From Poa pratensis (lineage: Eukaryota; Streptophyta; Magnoliopsida; Poales; Poaceae): DNA of 64,000 bases. The stretch is from contig CAMZMU010000052.1 in assembly GCA_947311845.1 (NCBI GenBank), positions 139,701,733-139,765,732 on the forward strand. Reading direction: 5' to 3'. Positions 31,858 through 43,336 of this stretch are shown here, in pieces. Position 1 is the first letter of the stretch. Every line of letters starts with the position of its first letter. The notes below the pieces were generated by a model. The model was not told the DNA's origin. It ran no database searches and saw nothing but the letters and a program-made list of their open reading frames with translations. Both the position numbers and the translations under genes were made by a program.

Positions 31858-32660
31858 TTACATAGGCTCATCCTTCATGGGCAAGTTCGAACCAATGAGC
31901 TGGTCATAAAATCGCTCCACCAATGTGTTGGCTGCATCTACGGTCCCGTCTAAGCACGACTGATCTAGCTGCGAGCCAATTGCAGGTGGAGGAAGCTGCA
32001 AAGTAGGTTTTCGGCTACAGACATAAGCCAGAGCAGCATTGGCTCCAAGCAAAACTTTGCGAGTTATTGCATCCCGGATAGAGTCGACAGATTGGAACAG
32101 ATCAATTAGGGAATGGATCCCTTGTGGTTGTGGCCCAGTTGGAAACAGATAGTAGTTGATCCGCAAAAATGCTGCCCTGCATCGCTCGAGTAAAATTGCA
32201 CCACGGAACACTCGATCCTTCAGAGTGGCCAACTTGCAGGCATGATACCTGTCCAATCGAAAGTGCTGGCGGCCAGTCGTAGGTTCGTCAGTCGCATTAT
32301 TCAACTGCTCATCCACGCGAGCCTGCTCCGCCTGGAAATCTTGAACAAAAACTACAACACAAGCAGGGTGAACAAAAAGGAACAGGCTGTGAACTCACAA
32401 GATTAAACAGTCATGCTTACGCTCGAGCTGTCTGTTCACGATCTCCATCTCGCCAAGCACGTACTCCTCCCGTTGGGTAGGTAAAGCAGGCCTTGCCCTC
32501 ATCCTATCCAGCTCGCTTCGGACACTTGCCAGCTCTTGCTAATGTTTTGCGAGTCGAGACTTCATATAACGTATTACTGTGGAATCGTTTGCCACCGGAG
32601 CTCGAGATCGAGTAGGGGCACGATGCCGCGACGAACTAGATGAAGTAGCGGATGGCTGTT
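31858..32660 (-). pseudogene. Antisense gene block 2 of element F
   Basis: Minus strand. An upstream exon (about 32650-32421) is Ser/Arg-rich, then coiled-coil-like (ELDRMRARPALPTQREEYVL), and contains one TAG near 32540. A GTAAGC donor follows at 32420, and an acceptor ends at 32340 (tcaag). The last exon, 32339-31858, continues in phase (EHFQAEQARVDEQ) and contains KLATLKDRVFRGAILLERCR and GANAALAYVCSRKP before the stop. The start of this block is not clear; it may be the distal part of the same transcript as block 1 or a separate gene. Function unknown. Confidence 0.6.
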
Positions 32661-32842
32661 TCTGTTCCAAGTATCATAAAAGTTTCATGAGAAACTAGTA
32701 ACAAAGCTCAGATGAGCAACAACATACAGCTTTGCAAGCAGGATCATAATGAGGAAATTATATTCATGCAAAGGTAGCAAAGGCACATGTGTACTCGCAT
32801 GATCATAAGTTTAATTACAAAGCATAAAAAGGCACGACTGCC

Positions 32843-35600
32843 CTACTTCTCAGACATCGACTTTGACCTAGCCCTACTCGCACGAGCAGCGACCTCTGCT
32901 ACCCGGCGTTCCATGGTGGCCATAAAAATTTCAGCCAACTTTGCGGCTGGCTCGTTCAAATGCTTTAGGGGCACTAGTTTCCCGCCAGGCTTGCGAGGGA
33001 AATCAGATAGAGCAGCTTCAAAGTCACCCTCTATCCCATGACCTAAAAGGAGTTTGAGGGTGGTCTCTGAGCCGCGTACCGTCAAAGTGCGAGCAAAATT
33101 CGCCATAGTCGAAGTTCCAGGACCCAGGACGTCTGCGAAGCCATCCACAGTTGAAGGAGGTAGGCTGGATGGGAACACATCTTTGAACACGGCGCCGAGC
33201 GTGCTCGTAGACTTCGCGAATGCGTCCTTGGCTTGGGTAGAGACGGCATCCAGGTCGCCGATTGCGCGGTCAAGGGACAAATCGGCATTCGATTGGTCTA
33301 CAGGTGCTGGTGCACCAACAACTCCTTTAAAAAAAAAGCAGAAGTAACAGAAAAAAGTTACATATTATTCAGTGGCAAAAAGAAGTAGGCAAAAAGAGAA
33401 AGATTCAACTCACCGCCTACGTCTCGGGTGAGGCTCGCCAGGCGTTCAGCATAATTCTTCTCACGTGAAGCGGCGGAGTCTTTGGCATCATCCAGGGCCT
33501 TCTTCGACTCCGCGCGCTCCCTGGCGAGTGTCTCTTCTAACTCTTTAACCCGAGACTCAGCAGTTGCCTTGTCACCTGAGAAAGATGGACAAATGTCATT
33601 CACAATCGACAAAGCAAAGGCATGAAGAAATCAAAAACACTTACGGCTAAGTTGCTCCATGGCAGCACGTAGGTTGTCCCTCTCTTGTTCAACCTGGACA
33701 AATGCTTTACCTGATTCCACAAGGTTGAGGTAGAAGGGCTGCACAAACATGAAACAAACATAAGCTATACACAAATAAGTCTCAGAATGAAGACTCGACA
33801 AAAGATACTTACGTGTTCAGCCCAAGGCGCAGGCTTGGCAGCAGAAGTCCCAATTTGCGGAATCGACGTACTCGCAACCTTTGCGGCTTCAATGGAAGTA
33901 GCTGTGGCTACTATTTGCACATCATGAGCAGCAGCAAGAGACGCTTCAGGCTGGGTTGTAGTCGGAGCTCTTTCGGTTGGAGGAGTTGAAGGTCGCACAG
34001 TCTCAGCACTGCAAGTGATTGAAAGACATGTAGCATAAAGAAGCAGTACTAAAAAAACAATTAATTATTACATAAAGGAGCAAACATGTGCTCTTCTTCA
34101 TCGTCGGTGTCGAGTTCGTCAAAGTTTGGGCCTCCAAAAGGTAGCTGCCCACCCGACTGAGGAGGAGGAGGAGCCGAGTTCAAAGGACTCACGTCCAAAG
34201 GAATAGTTGTGGTCGTAGGAGACGAACCTGAGTTCCCATCATCCCTCACATCCGATTCCTTTGCGGGTGAGCTTGTGGAAGAAGATATAACTCGGGCTAC
34301 CCGACGATGCTTACGAGCAGAAACCTCGCTAGCATCCTCAGTCACGGCATGCTCCTTGCCCTGGGCATCCTCTACCCCTTCTTCATCAGCCTCTTCTGAG
34401 GGTGAAGCGGTAGCCGAAGGTATAGGCGATTCATCCCCTCCCTTTGCTTCTACCGTCACCTCTGTTTCGTGCGATGGGCCATCTTCGGGTAGAGGAGGAA
34501 GGGTTGAGGTAGTCGAGTGGTCCTGCATACAAAATATAGCATTCAAAAGTTAAAAAGATGCACAGAGGAGTAACAAAACAGGAGATCATAAACTCGAAAG
34601 ATTTACTAACCTCTGGCAAAGGCTTTTTAGCCCCATAAGGGTCGATGGGACAGTCGACGTTGCATGGTTCACTTTTCTTTGTGCTGGTGATTGACCGCAC
34701 ATGTGTCACTAGTTCACTCCTGGACAGCTCCTCCTTGCTCATGCGGGTGGCATCAAGGACACCTTCATACTCCCACATTGGATGGGCACGAGCGCGGAGT
34801 GGCCATACCCGCATCTTCACAAAGGTGGCAATCAGATGCACACCTGTGACGCTGTTGAGGAGCCCCTCAATTGTCTCCAGCATGGGTGCTACTTCCGCCA
34901 TTTCTTCAGTTGAAAGCACGTGGTCCCAGGCTCTTGTCCTAGCGGCTATACCAGCAGTCGAAAATGCTGGGGCCACATTTTGGTCCACTTGCACATAGAA
35001 CCACCTCTTCCTCCACCCCTGCGCCGAGTCAACTGGCTTCAGCGTGAAGTACCGGGTGTCGCTGCGCACTTGGATCTATAGGCCTCCGACTGCATAAGTT
35101 CGGCCGCCTCGGTTGTTTGGCCGAACCATGAAGATGGACTTCCATAATGCCCAACTAGGAGCAACACCCAAAAAGCACTCGCACAGCGTAATGAAACACG
35201 CAATATGCAGAATATCGTTCGGGGTGAGATCATGGATCTGCACCCCGTAGGCAAAAAGCAAACCTCGCACAAAATCATGGAGGGGGAGCGAGAAACCTCT
35301 AGGCAAAAACTCCGTGAAACAAACGCGCTCGTTAGCGCGAGGCTCGGGAAGTACCTCCTTGGGCGAAGGTGCGCGGACAGGGAGCTGGTCAGAAGGTGGC
35401 AGCAATCCTTCCTCGCGTAGCTTGTCCAGCTGTGCCTCCTTTAGGGTGGATTTCATCCAATCCCCATTGGTCTCCTTGAGGTCGACGGCGGCAGCAGATG
35501 TGCTAGCCGCAATCTTCTTCCCCTTCTTCACCGCCACATCGGGCGCGGCGGCAGCAGTCGAGGCGGAGCGTTTGTTGCCCGCTGCTTTCTTCATCGTCAA
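32843..35600 (-). pseudogene. Six-exon antisense gene of element F (gypsy-type transposon domain)
   Basis: Minus strand, exons 35600-34611, 34522-34086, 34008-33813, 33738-33645, 33575-33414 and 33324-32843. Introns are 88, 77, 74, 69 and 89 bp, all GT-AG, and phases agree throughout (787 codons with the stop). The only defect seen is a TAG at codon 175 (35076-35078). The N-terminus is Lys/Ala-rich (nuclear-like). Residues about 95-190 have RGFSLPLHDFVRGLLFAYGV, LTPNDILHIACFITLCECFL and GWRKRWFYV, the pattern of the putative gypsy-type transposon domain (Pfam PF04195 as I recall it). An acidic Ser/Pro-rich middle follows, then a coiled coil (VKELEETLARERAESKKALD) and an Ala/Arg-rich C-terminus. 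Antisense ORFs are known in Tat elements; their role is unknown. Confidence 0.85.
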
Positions 35601-36650
35601 CGAGCAGGTGGAAGAGCGCGCAAAGCTTTAGCACAGGAGTAATGGGGGCAGAGCGCAAGGAAGAAGATGGAACAAGGGCGGCGCGCAGAGCAAATGGCAG
35701 GTAAAAAACAAATGCCAGCGCCGTTCCCCTATTTACCACCAGTCAAAAGCAATCACAACCATTCAGAGGCAAATCGTGCGTTACGCATGCAATCTGACCA
35801 TACACATGGCAAACGCGGAGGGCAACCGTGGCCGGCCACTCCGCCCACTACGCACGCAGAAAGAGGAGCCACTATCAGGCCTCCGGAAAAATTGGGCCCG
35901 TCTGGTCAAATCAAGTCCAAGCGGTACCGTCTTCGGTCAGCTCTGCACAAATGGGCCCACCTATGTGTTACGTCCCATCCATCGCAGCATAACGCACGCC
36001 ACGCGAGTCAGGAATTACAGTCGAAATAGACATCATCCTAGATGTCATTTGAAAGATCTGTTCAAAAATAGATTCGAATATGTCCAACGCATATTGGTCA
36101 CACGATTGCCTTATTTAGTTCGGGTGTGGCAAATCCTTCCTAAAATCAAATTTGGTCACTCGACCGTTCCTTCGACTAAGTCATATTACTCCCATGGGAG
36201 CATATATCAAAAATTTCTTCGATTAAGGACATGCAGAACATAATGAATTTAAGATTGTCCTCTATTGCAAACAATAAACCACAATCTCGGGGGCTACTCC
36301 CATGGGAGCGCTGTCGCGCTCCCATAAGATTTCTAAAAAGGTAAAAAAAAAATACTCACTCGACAAAGCAGACTCGACTTATTTATTTCGGCAAAATCCT
36401 TTTATTTTACAAACATAATTCATAAAATTCCCGGACTATGTCAATCGAAAAAGTCTCGGATGCTGCATACGCAAATGCAAAGGTAAGACCTGCCGATTGA
36501 ATCGAGCTGGGCTAAGGGACACTCCGGCAGTGTTTTCTCTTAAGTTTTTCCGTGTCAACAGACATGATGAAAATCCTGACGGACGCGTCGGGTAGCAAAT
36601 ATGATCTGCAGAACGAATCAGTAAGACCCCAAGCGGCTGAGTCGAGTCTG
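35601..36650. other. Non-coding stretch upstream of the antisense gene
   Basis: No gene recognised. The first 150 bp (minus strand) would be the antisense gene's leader. An inverted repeat gggagcgctgtcgcgctccc lies at 36305-36324, next to a polypurine-like ctcgggggctactccc. Confidence 0.6.
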
Positions 36651-36654
36651 TCCA

Positions 36655-37195
36655 GTATGTTCCAGGTTCGAGTCCGGGGACTCGAATCTGATTGAAGGCT
36701 AGTATGGTGTTGCCCTAATGAGCAGTTAACTGACATCGGTAACTCGAGTAAGTTCAGGCCTACTAAGTCAAAATCCCTAGGCAGATATATCAAAAGTGTT
36801 CCAGATTCGAGTCCGGGGACTCGAGTTTGATTGAAAGCTGGCATGGTTTTACCCGAATGCGTAGTTAACTGAGCTCGATATTCTTCGAGTGAGTCAGGCC
36901 TGCCAAGCTATAATCCCCAGGCAAAAGTTGTTTCGACTGTGTTCCAGATTTGAGTCCGGGGACTCGAGTTTGATTAAAAGCTGGCATGGTTTTACCCGAA
37001 TGCGTAGTTAACTGAGCTCGATATTCTTCGAGTGAGTCAGGCCTGCCAAGCTATAATCCCCAGGCAAAAGTTGTTTCGAGTGTGTTCCAGATTCGAGTCT
37101 GGGGACTTGTGTTTGATTGAAGGCTAGTAAGGTTTTACCCGAATGTGTAGTTAACCAGTCTCAAGTACTCTAGGCCTACTATGCTATTATCCCCA
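36655..37195 (+). repeat. 142-bp tandem repeat, about four copies
   Basis: Units start with gttccag(a/g)tt(c/t)gagtc at about 36659, 36799, 36941 and 37084. The middle two are nearly identical; the outer two are more diverged. Each unit ends near a ccccaggcaaaagttg string. No ORF. Confidence 0.85.
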
Positions 37196-37304
37196 AGGTT
37201 GCATAAAAAACATACACACTTGCCAGAAGAATAAAGCTACGATACATATGTTGGAGGGAGTGCATCCATGATTCTCCGTAATCAAGCAAGCACTCGGGGG
37301 CTAG

Positions 37305-37775
37305 TGACGAGGATATACCCTTCGGGTACCCTGGCGTGAAGGTACCTGGTACAGGCGAAGCCCAGGAGAGGCCCAGAATAAAAGAAGCCCATGAAGAAAG
37401 AAGCCAGACGAAGAGGAGTTTCCTATTAGATTAGATCATAGTCGGTTAGAACTTTCCATATGTGTAAACCTAGTCGGTTACGTATCCAAGACCTGGCCTC
37501 CTATATAAAGGCCAGGAGGGTAACCGATGAGGGAGAAGCAATCCACAGCCATCAGAACCCGACGAGATCAGCACCTCGCCGGACCTTTGTAACCCTCAAT
37601 ATTCACACAATCAATACAGACAAGCATGACGTAGGGGTTTTACCTCACTCGAGGGCCCTGAACCTGGGTAAACTCCCGCTTGTCAGCCGTCGTGTCCACC
37701 AGTACTACGCGTTCTCTACCACATAATCAACCCTAGGTACCTAACCATGGGATTTGCCGTGGACGCCCCTTGTCA
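37305..37775 (+). repeat. 3' LTR of element F
   Basis: 471 bp, preceded by the polypurine tract actcgggggctag (37292-37304), with a TATA box at 37502-37509. It ends CCTTGTCA where the 5' copy has CCTCGTCA. Confidence 0.95.
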
Positions 37776-37780
37776 AGCAT

Positions 37781-38450
37781 CAAGTTTTCCCTCAGTATGA
37801 CACCAAGGTTATCGAACCAGTAGGAGATCAAAGTTGCTTCGAAGGTGTCAACGGCGTCAGAAAAAGTGTGGTGATGAAGGGGAGGTCTGACTCGTCGACT
37901 TGGAACCTGCACACAACAATCAAACTACTTTGCCCCAACGAAACAATGAGGGTGTCAATCTCACCGGCTTGCTGAAAACAAAGGATTAGACGTATAGTGT
38001 GGAAAATGATGTTTGCTTGCAGAGAATGTAAAAGAACAATGATTGCAGTAGGTTGTATTTCAGATGTAAATGAATAGACCGGGGTCCACAGTTCACTAGT
38101 GGTGTCTCTCCATAATAAAATACTAACATGCTGGGTAAAAAAATTACAGTTGGGCAATTGACAAATAGAGAGGGCATAACAATGCACAAACATGTCATGA
38201 TGATCACTATGAGATTTACTTGGGTATTACGACAAAGTACACAGACCGCCATCCAGCATGCATCTGTGTCTAAATAGTCCACCTTCAGGTTAGCATCCGC
38301 ACCCCTTCCAGTATTAAGTTGCAAGCAACAGACAATTGCATTAAGTATGGTGCATAATGTAAACAACACTAATATCCTTAGACAAATCATTGTTGTTTTA
38401 CCCCTAGTAGCAACAGCACATCCACAACCTTAGAACTTTCTGTCACTGTC
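37781..38450 (-). repeat. X 3' LTR, piece 2
   Basis: 670 bp collinear with 60106-60775 of the X 5' LTR. Short open frames in both copies match each other but have no domains. It ends with TSD ctgtc (38446-38450) of element G. Confidence 0.93.
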
Positions 38451-39946
38451 TGATACGTCTATTTTGCATCACTATTTTATATCATAATTTACTGTTATTC
38501 ATTGATATATTTCATATTTAGAGATGATACTTATGTTATTTCATCTATTTTGCATGTTTGGTGATTATTGGAGAATTAAACACCGGAGTCAGATTTCTGC
38601 TGGAAAAAGGGCCGTCAAGATACTATATTTCTGAAGATCAATAATTTGAGGAAAACATCCAGCAGCTCCTATTTTATCAGATGCTGGAGGCAGCCAAAAG
38701 GGGAGGCCAAGGTGGGCCACCATGGGCTCTCACCATGTGGTGGCGCGGCCCACCTTGCCCCCATGCCGCCACGTGGTGAGGAGCCTCTGGCCCACCTCAG
38801 CCAGCCCCCTTTCGCGTACATCATCTCCCAGAAACCCTAATCCTAGGGGGACGTCGAGAAAATATTTCGCCGCCTCCACGAGGCGGAAAACACGAGAGAG
38901 AGAAAAGCTCTCCGGCAGGGAGAAAACTGCCGGGGAAATTCCTTCCCGGAGGGGGAAAATCGCCGCCATCGTCACCGTCATCGAGCTGGACTTCATTGGG
39001 ATCATCATCTCCACTGCCAGCACCATCATCTCCACCGCTCCACTCCGTTCCGCTGTAACATCTAGGGTTGAATCTTGTCTAGTTCATAGGGGAAGCTTTC
39101 CCGGTGTTAATTACTCCTTGTGGTTGATGCTATTGAGTGAAACCGTTGAATTAAGGTTTATGTCCAGATTGTTATTCATCATTATATCACCTCTGATCAT
39201 GTTCCATATGATGTCTTGTGAGTAGTTCGTTTAGTTCTTGAGGACATGGGAGAAGTCTTGATGTTAGTAGTGAATTATGTTGAGTAATATTTAATGGTTT
39301 GATATTTAAGTTGTGGTGTTATTCTTCTAGTGGTGTCATGTGAACGTCGACTACATGACACTTCACCTTTATGGGCCTAGGGGAATGCATTGTGTATTCG
39401 TTGCCAATTGTGGGGTTGCCGGAGTGACAGAAACCTAAACCCCGTTGGTATATCGATGCATGAGGGATAGCAGGATCTCAGAGTTTAAGGCTGTGGTTAG
39501 ATTTATCTTAATTACTTTCTTGTATTTGCGGATGCTTGCAAGGGGTATAATCACAAGTATGTATTAGTCCTAGGAAGGGCGGTGCATTAGCATAGGTTCA
39601 CCCACACAACACTTATCAAAACAATGAAGATTAATCAACTATATGAAGCGAAAGCACTTGACAATTCCCGTGTGTCCTCAAGAACGTTTGGTCATCATAA
39701 GTAAACCTACCGGCTTGTCCTTTGCTGTAGAAAGGATTGGGCCACTCGCTGCAATTATTATTACTGCATTTTATTTACTTGTACTTTATTTATCTGCTAT
39801 ATCAAAAACCCTAAAAACTTGTCTGTGAGCATTTACAGTGAATCCTTCATCAAAACTGCTTGTCAACACCTTCTGCTCCTCGTTGGGTTCGACACTCTTA
39901 TTTATCGAAAGTACTACGATACACCCCCTATACTTGTGGGTCATCA
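38451..39946 (+). repeat. 5' LTR of element G
   Basis: 1496 bp, TGATACGTCTATTTTGCATC...GGTCATCA, closely matching 48128-49614 and the inverse of 25019-26514. Confidence 0.95.
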
Positions 39947-39957
39947 AGACTATTTTC

Positions 39958-39975
39958 TGGCGCCGTTGCCGGGGA
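39958..39975 (+). promoter_or_regulatory. Primer binding site of element G
   Basis: TGGCGCCGTTGCCGGGGA, 11 bp after the LTR end, identical to the site of element A and one base from that of X. Confidence 0.92.
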
Positions 39976-40060
39976 GTGAAGCGCTATTGGTAAGTGGAAT
40001 TGGTAAGGAAAACTTTACTGTACGTGCTGTTTTTATTTTTGCCTGCTGCTATATTTCATT

Positions 40061-41085
40061 ATGGAGAGGTCTTCTCTTGAATTCCTATTTGGGAAAACCA
40101 CTACCACTGCTAAGGTAGTAGAGGAGGCGCCATGAGCAGGTAATCCATTCAAAATACCTATGAAAATTGTTGAACGTGTTACAATAACCGCTATGCAGGG
40201 ATGGAACTGTCCATCCTGGTTATCTACATGAATTATGCGAGTTATTTAAGTGTGCAGGTATTTCAATGGAGAAGTTAAGAAGAAATATTCTCTCTATCAC
40301 TGTCTGGTAAAGCTGCACATTGGTATAAACTGCTGAAGAATGGGTTCTCTTGGATGGGAGGAAATTGTACCTCTCTTTTACTCTAAATTCTATCCTCCAA
40401 GTGAGATTCATAAGGACCGGAACCTCATATATAATTTTGGCCTATGATGGAGAGAGTATTGCCAAGCGTGGGGGAGATTGAAGTCATTAATGCTCAAATG
40501 CCCATTCATGAGCTTCCTGGTAATGTTTATTGATAACTTTTATGCAAGGCTCTCCTTTCAGGATAAAACTCTATTGGATACTACTTGTTCTGGATCATTC
40601 ACTCGTAATAAAGAAGAGTTTAAATGGGACCTTCTTGATCGGATTCAGGAGAACACTGAAGGATGGGAGAACGACAAAGGTAGAGTCAGGTATAAATATG
40701 ATTTGAATGTGTTAAAACTTTATGAATACTGATGATTATCGCAAAATTAGCACTACTTATGGCCTTGACTCTCAAGTTGTTGCAAATTTTATAAAGCCTT
40801 TGCCTCTTATTTCGGTATGCCAAGGAGGGTTTTAAAATTATCATGAACCTTATAAAGATAAACTGTTTCTCCTATCTAGAAGTGTTGAGGTTAATACTGT
40901 TGATCACATTATTCCTGAACCTTATATTGAAAAAGTTCCTTTTCCTAAAATTAAGGAACACTCTATTATAGCTAGTGTTGTTAAAAAGTACAAAGAAAGC
41001 TATAAACCTGATGAACAAATAACTGTTGAACCTGCTGTAGCAATGGTTAAAGACCTTGTCACTGAAAATTAGAAGATGGACATAT
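40061..41085 (+). pseudogene. gag: Gag of Athila-like element G
   Basis: It starts with ATG at 40061 and is collinear with A's gag (24905-24059) but falls apart through one- and two-base losses relative to A. Examples are near 40129 (loss of ga, giving an early TGA), 40182, 40267, 40343 and 40437. Recognisable pieces are MKSLMLKCPFMSFLVM and CSGSFTRNKEEFKWDLLDRI (40578-40640). It could not produce a capsid protein. Confidence 0.85.
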
Positions 41086-41800
41086 TATCTTTTGTGAAGA
41101 TGCTTCTAATATTGTTTCACATCCTAAAAGTTCTAGGAAAACTAGTGTTCCTGTGCTTTCTGTTAGGATAGGTGATCATTGCTATTATGGTTTATGTGAT
41201 ATTGGTGCAAGTTCTAGTGCTATTCCTTATGAGCTTTACAGGGAAATTATGCATGAAATTGCTCCTTGTAACTTGAAGAGATTGATGTGGTTATTCAGCT
41301 TGCTAATAGAGAAACTATCTCTCCAATTGGTATTGTTAGAGATGTGAAGTCCTTTGTGGTAAGACTAAATACCCTGCTGATTTTCTTGTACTTGGTTCGG
41401 CTGCTAATGAGTTGTCCTATTATTTTTGGTAGACCTTTTCTGAATACTTGTGGTGCTGTTATAGATTGTAAGAAAGAGAAAATCTTTACTAAATTTGCTG
41501 GTGAATCTTATGAATTCAATTTCTCTAAATTTGCTAAAGCACCTTATGAAACTGAATTGCCTAGAAGGATTTTGAAATTGCTCAACTTGCATCTATTGTT
41601 CTTGCTCCTAACAATGCTTTGCAGCAACATATGGAGAATCATGAAAGTGAGGTCTTTATGGAAGAAAGGAATGAGCTTGATGAAGTATTCCTTCGTCAAC
41701 CTATGCTCAAACACAATTTACCTGTGGAAGATTTGGGTACCACAATGCCACCAAGGAGGATCCTGTTTTTGATTTGAAACCTTGCCTGATAATCTTAAAT
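41086..41800 (+). pseudogene. pro: Protease and linker of element G
   Basis: 41153-41347 reads MLSVRIGDHCYYGLCDIGAS, with the catalytic Asp in DIGASS, then shifts frame (41287-41772, IFGRPFLNTCGAVIDCKKEK). The linker (HNLPVEDLGTTMPP equivalent) follows in another frame. Broken by small indels. Confidence 0.85.
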
Positions 41801-43336
41801 ATGCTTATATTGATGATAAGAAAATATATCCTGTTATTATTAGTTCTAAACTTTCAGGTAAGAGAGGAAAGGTTATTGGAGTGTTGAAGAAACACCGTGG
41901 AGCTATGGGATATACTCTTGATGACCTGAAGGGATTTCCCTACTATTTGTCAACATATTAATATGGAACCTGATGCAAAGCCTGTTGTTGAGCATCAGCG
42001 TCGTTTAATACCCAAGATGAAGAAGTGGTAAGAAATGAGGTATTAAAACTTCTTGAAGCTGGTATTATTTATCCTATTGCTGATAGTAGATGGGTAAGTC
42101 CTGTGCATTGTGTTCCTAAGAAAGGAGGAATTACTGTTGTTCCTAATGAAAATGATGAACTAATTCCTCAAAGAGTAGTAGTTGGTTATAGAATGTGCAT
42201 TGATTTTAGAAAGGTTAACAAAGTAACTAAGAAAGATCATTATCCTTTGCCTTTTATTGATCAAATGCTTGAGAGGTTGTCTAAGAAAACTCACTTTTGT
42301 TTCCTTGATGGGTATTCTGGGTTTTCTCAAATTGCTGTGAGAGCAAGATCAAGAGAAAACTACTTTTACTTGTCCTTATGGAACTTATGCTTATAGACGT
42401 ATGCCTTTTGGTTTATGTAATGCTCCTGCTACTTTTCAAAGATGCATGTCTGCTATTTTTCATGGCTTTTGTGAGGAAATTGTGGAAGTCTTCATGGACG
42501 ATTTCTCCGTCTATGGAACTTCTTTGATAATTGTTTGCACAACCTTGACAAAGTTTTGCAGAGATGTGAAGAAACTAGCCTTGTTCTTAATTGGGAGAAA
42601 TGCCACTTTATGGTTAATGAAGGAATTGTTCTTGGACATAAAATTTCTGAAAGAGGTATTGAAGTTGATCGAGCTAAAGTGGAGGCAATTGAAAAGATGC
42701 CTTGTCCCAAAGATGTTAAAGGTATTCGTAGTATTCTTGGTCATGCTGGTTTTTATAGGAGGTTTATTAAAGATTTCTCTAAAATTTCCAAGCCTCTTAC
42801 TAATCTTCTTCAAAAAGATGTACCTTTGTTTTTGATGATGATTGTAAGGAAGCTTTTGAAACTTTGAAAAAGGCTTTAATCACCGCTCCTGTAGTTGAAC
42901 CACCTGATTGGAATTTACCTTTTGAAATTATGTGTGATGCTAGTGATTATGCTGTAGGCGCTGTTCTTGGGCAGCGAGTAGATAAAAAGTTAAATGTTAT
43001 TCATTATGCTAGTAAAACTCTTGATTCTGCTCAAAAGACTACTGAAAAAGAATTTCTAGCTGTAGTTTTTGCTTGTGACAAATTTCGACCTATATAGTTG
43101 ATTCGAAAGTCACTATTCATACTGATCATGCTGCAATTAGATACCTTATGGAAAAGAAAGATGCTAAGCCAAGGCTTATTAGATGGGTACTTCTTTTGCA
43201 AGAATTTGATTTGCATATTGTAGATAGAAAAGGTGCTGAAAATCCTGTTGCTGATAATTTGTCTAGATTGGAAAGCATTCCTTATGATCCTATTCCTGTT
43301 AATGATAGCTTTCCTGAACAATTGGCTGCAATAAGT
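41801..43336 (+). pseudogene. pol: RT and RNase H of element G
   Basis: RT: 42025-42340 (NEVLKLLEAGIIYPIADSRW, YRMCIDFRKVNKVTKKDHYP, FLDGYSGFSQIAV), then a frameshift, then 42401 onward (MPFGLCNAPATFQRCM, FMDDFSVYGTS near 42490-42520), another shift, and 42535-42830 (HKISERGIEVDRAKVEAIEK, GHAGFYRRFIKDFSKISKPL). RNase H: 42864-43097 (PFEIMCDASDYAVGAVLGQR, FLAVVFACDKFRP), a break near 43097, then 43148 onward (IRWVLLLQEFDLHIVDRKG, NPVADNLSRLE). At least four frame breaks. The sister fragment in A (2498-3172) is unbroken over its length. Confidence 0.9.

Larger units (their letters stand above)
27279..37775 (+). mobile_element. Tat-lineage element F, gag-protease only, with antisense genes
   Basis: LTRs 27279-27746 and 37305-37775, ends TGACGAGG...CCTCGTCA (a perfect 8-bp inverted repeat in the 5' copy). 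TSD agcag (27274-27278) and agcat (37776-37780) differ at one base; the empty site in the X 5' LTR (60101-60105) reads agcag. The sense strand carries gag and a complete-looking protease, then stops at 31441 with no RT, RNase H or integrase. The next 4 kb carries genes on the opposite strand. It is therefore non-autonomous, comparable in layout to Tat elements known to have antisense ORFs and to gag-only relatives. Confidence 0.95.

Noticed and set aside
37828..38390. Open frames in X LTR piece 2, repeated at 60117-60715
   Set aside because: The conservation is explained by the two LTR copies; the frames contain no domain and are on the strand opposite to unrelated overlapping frames.
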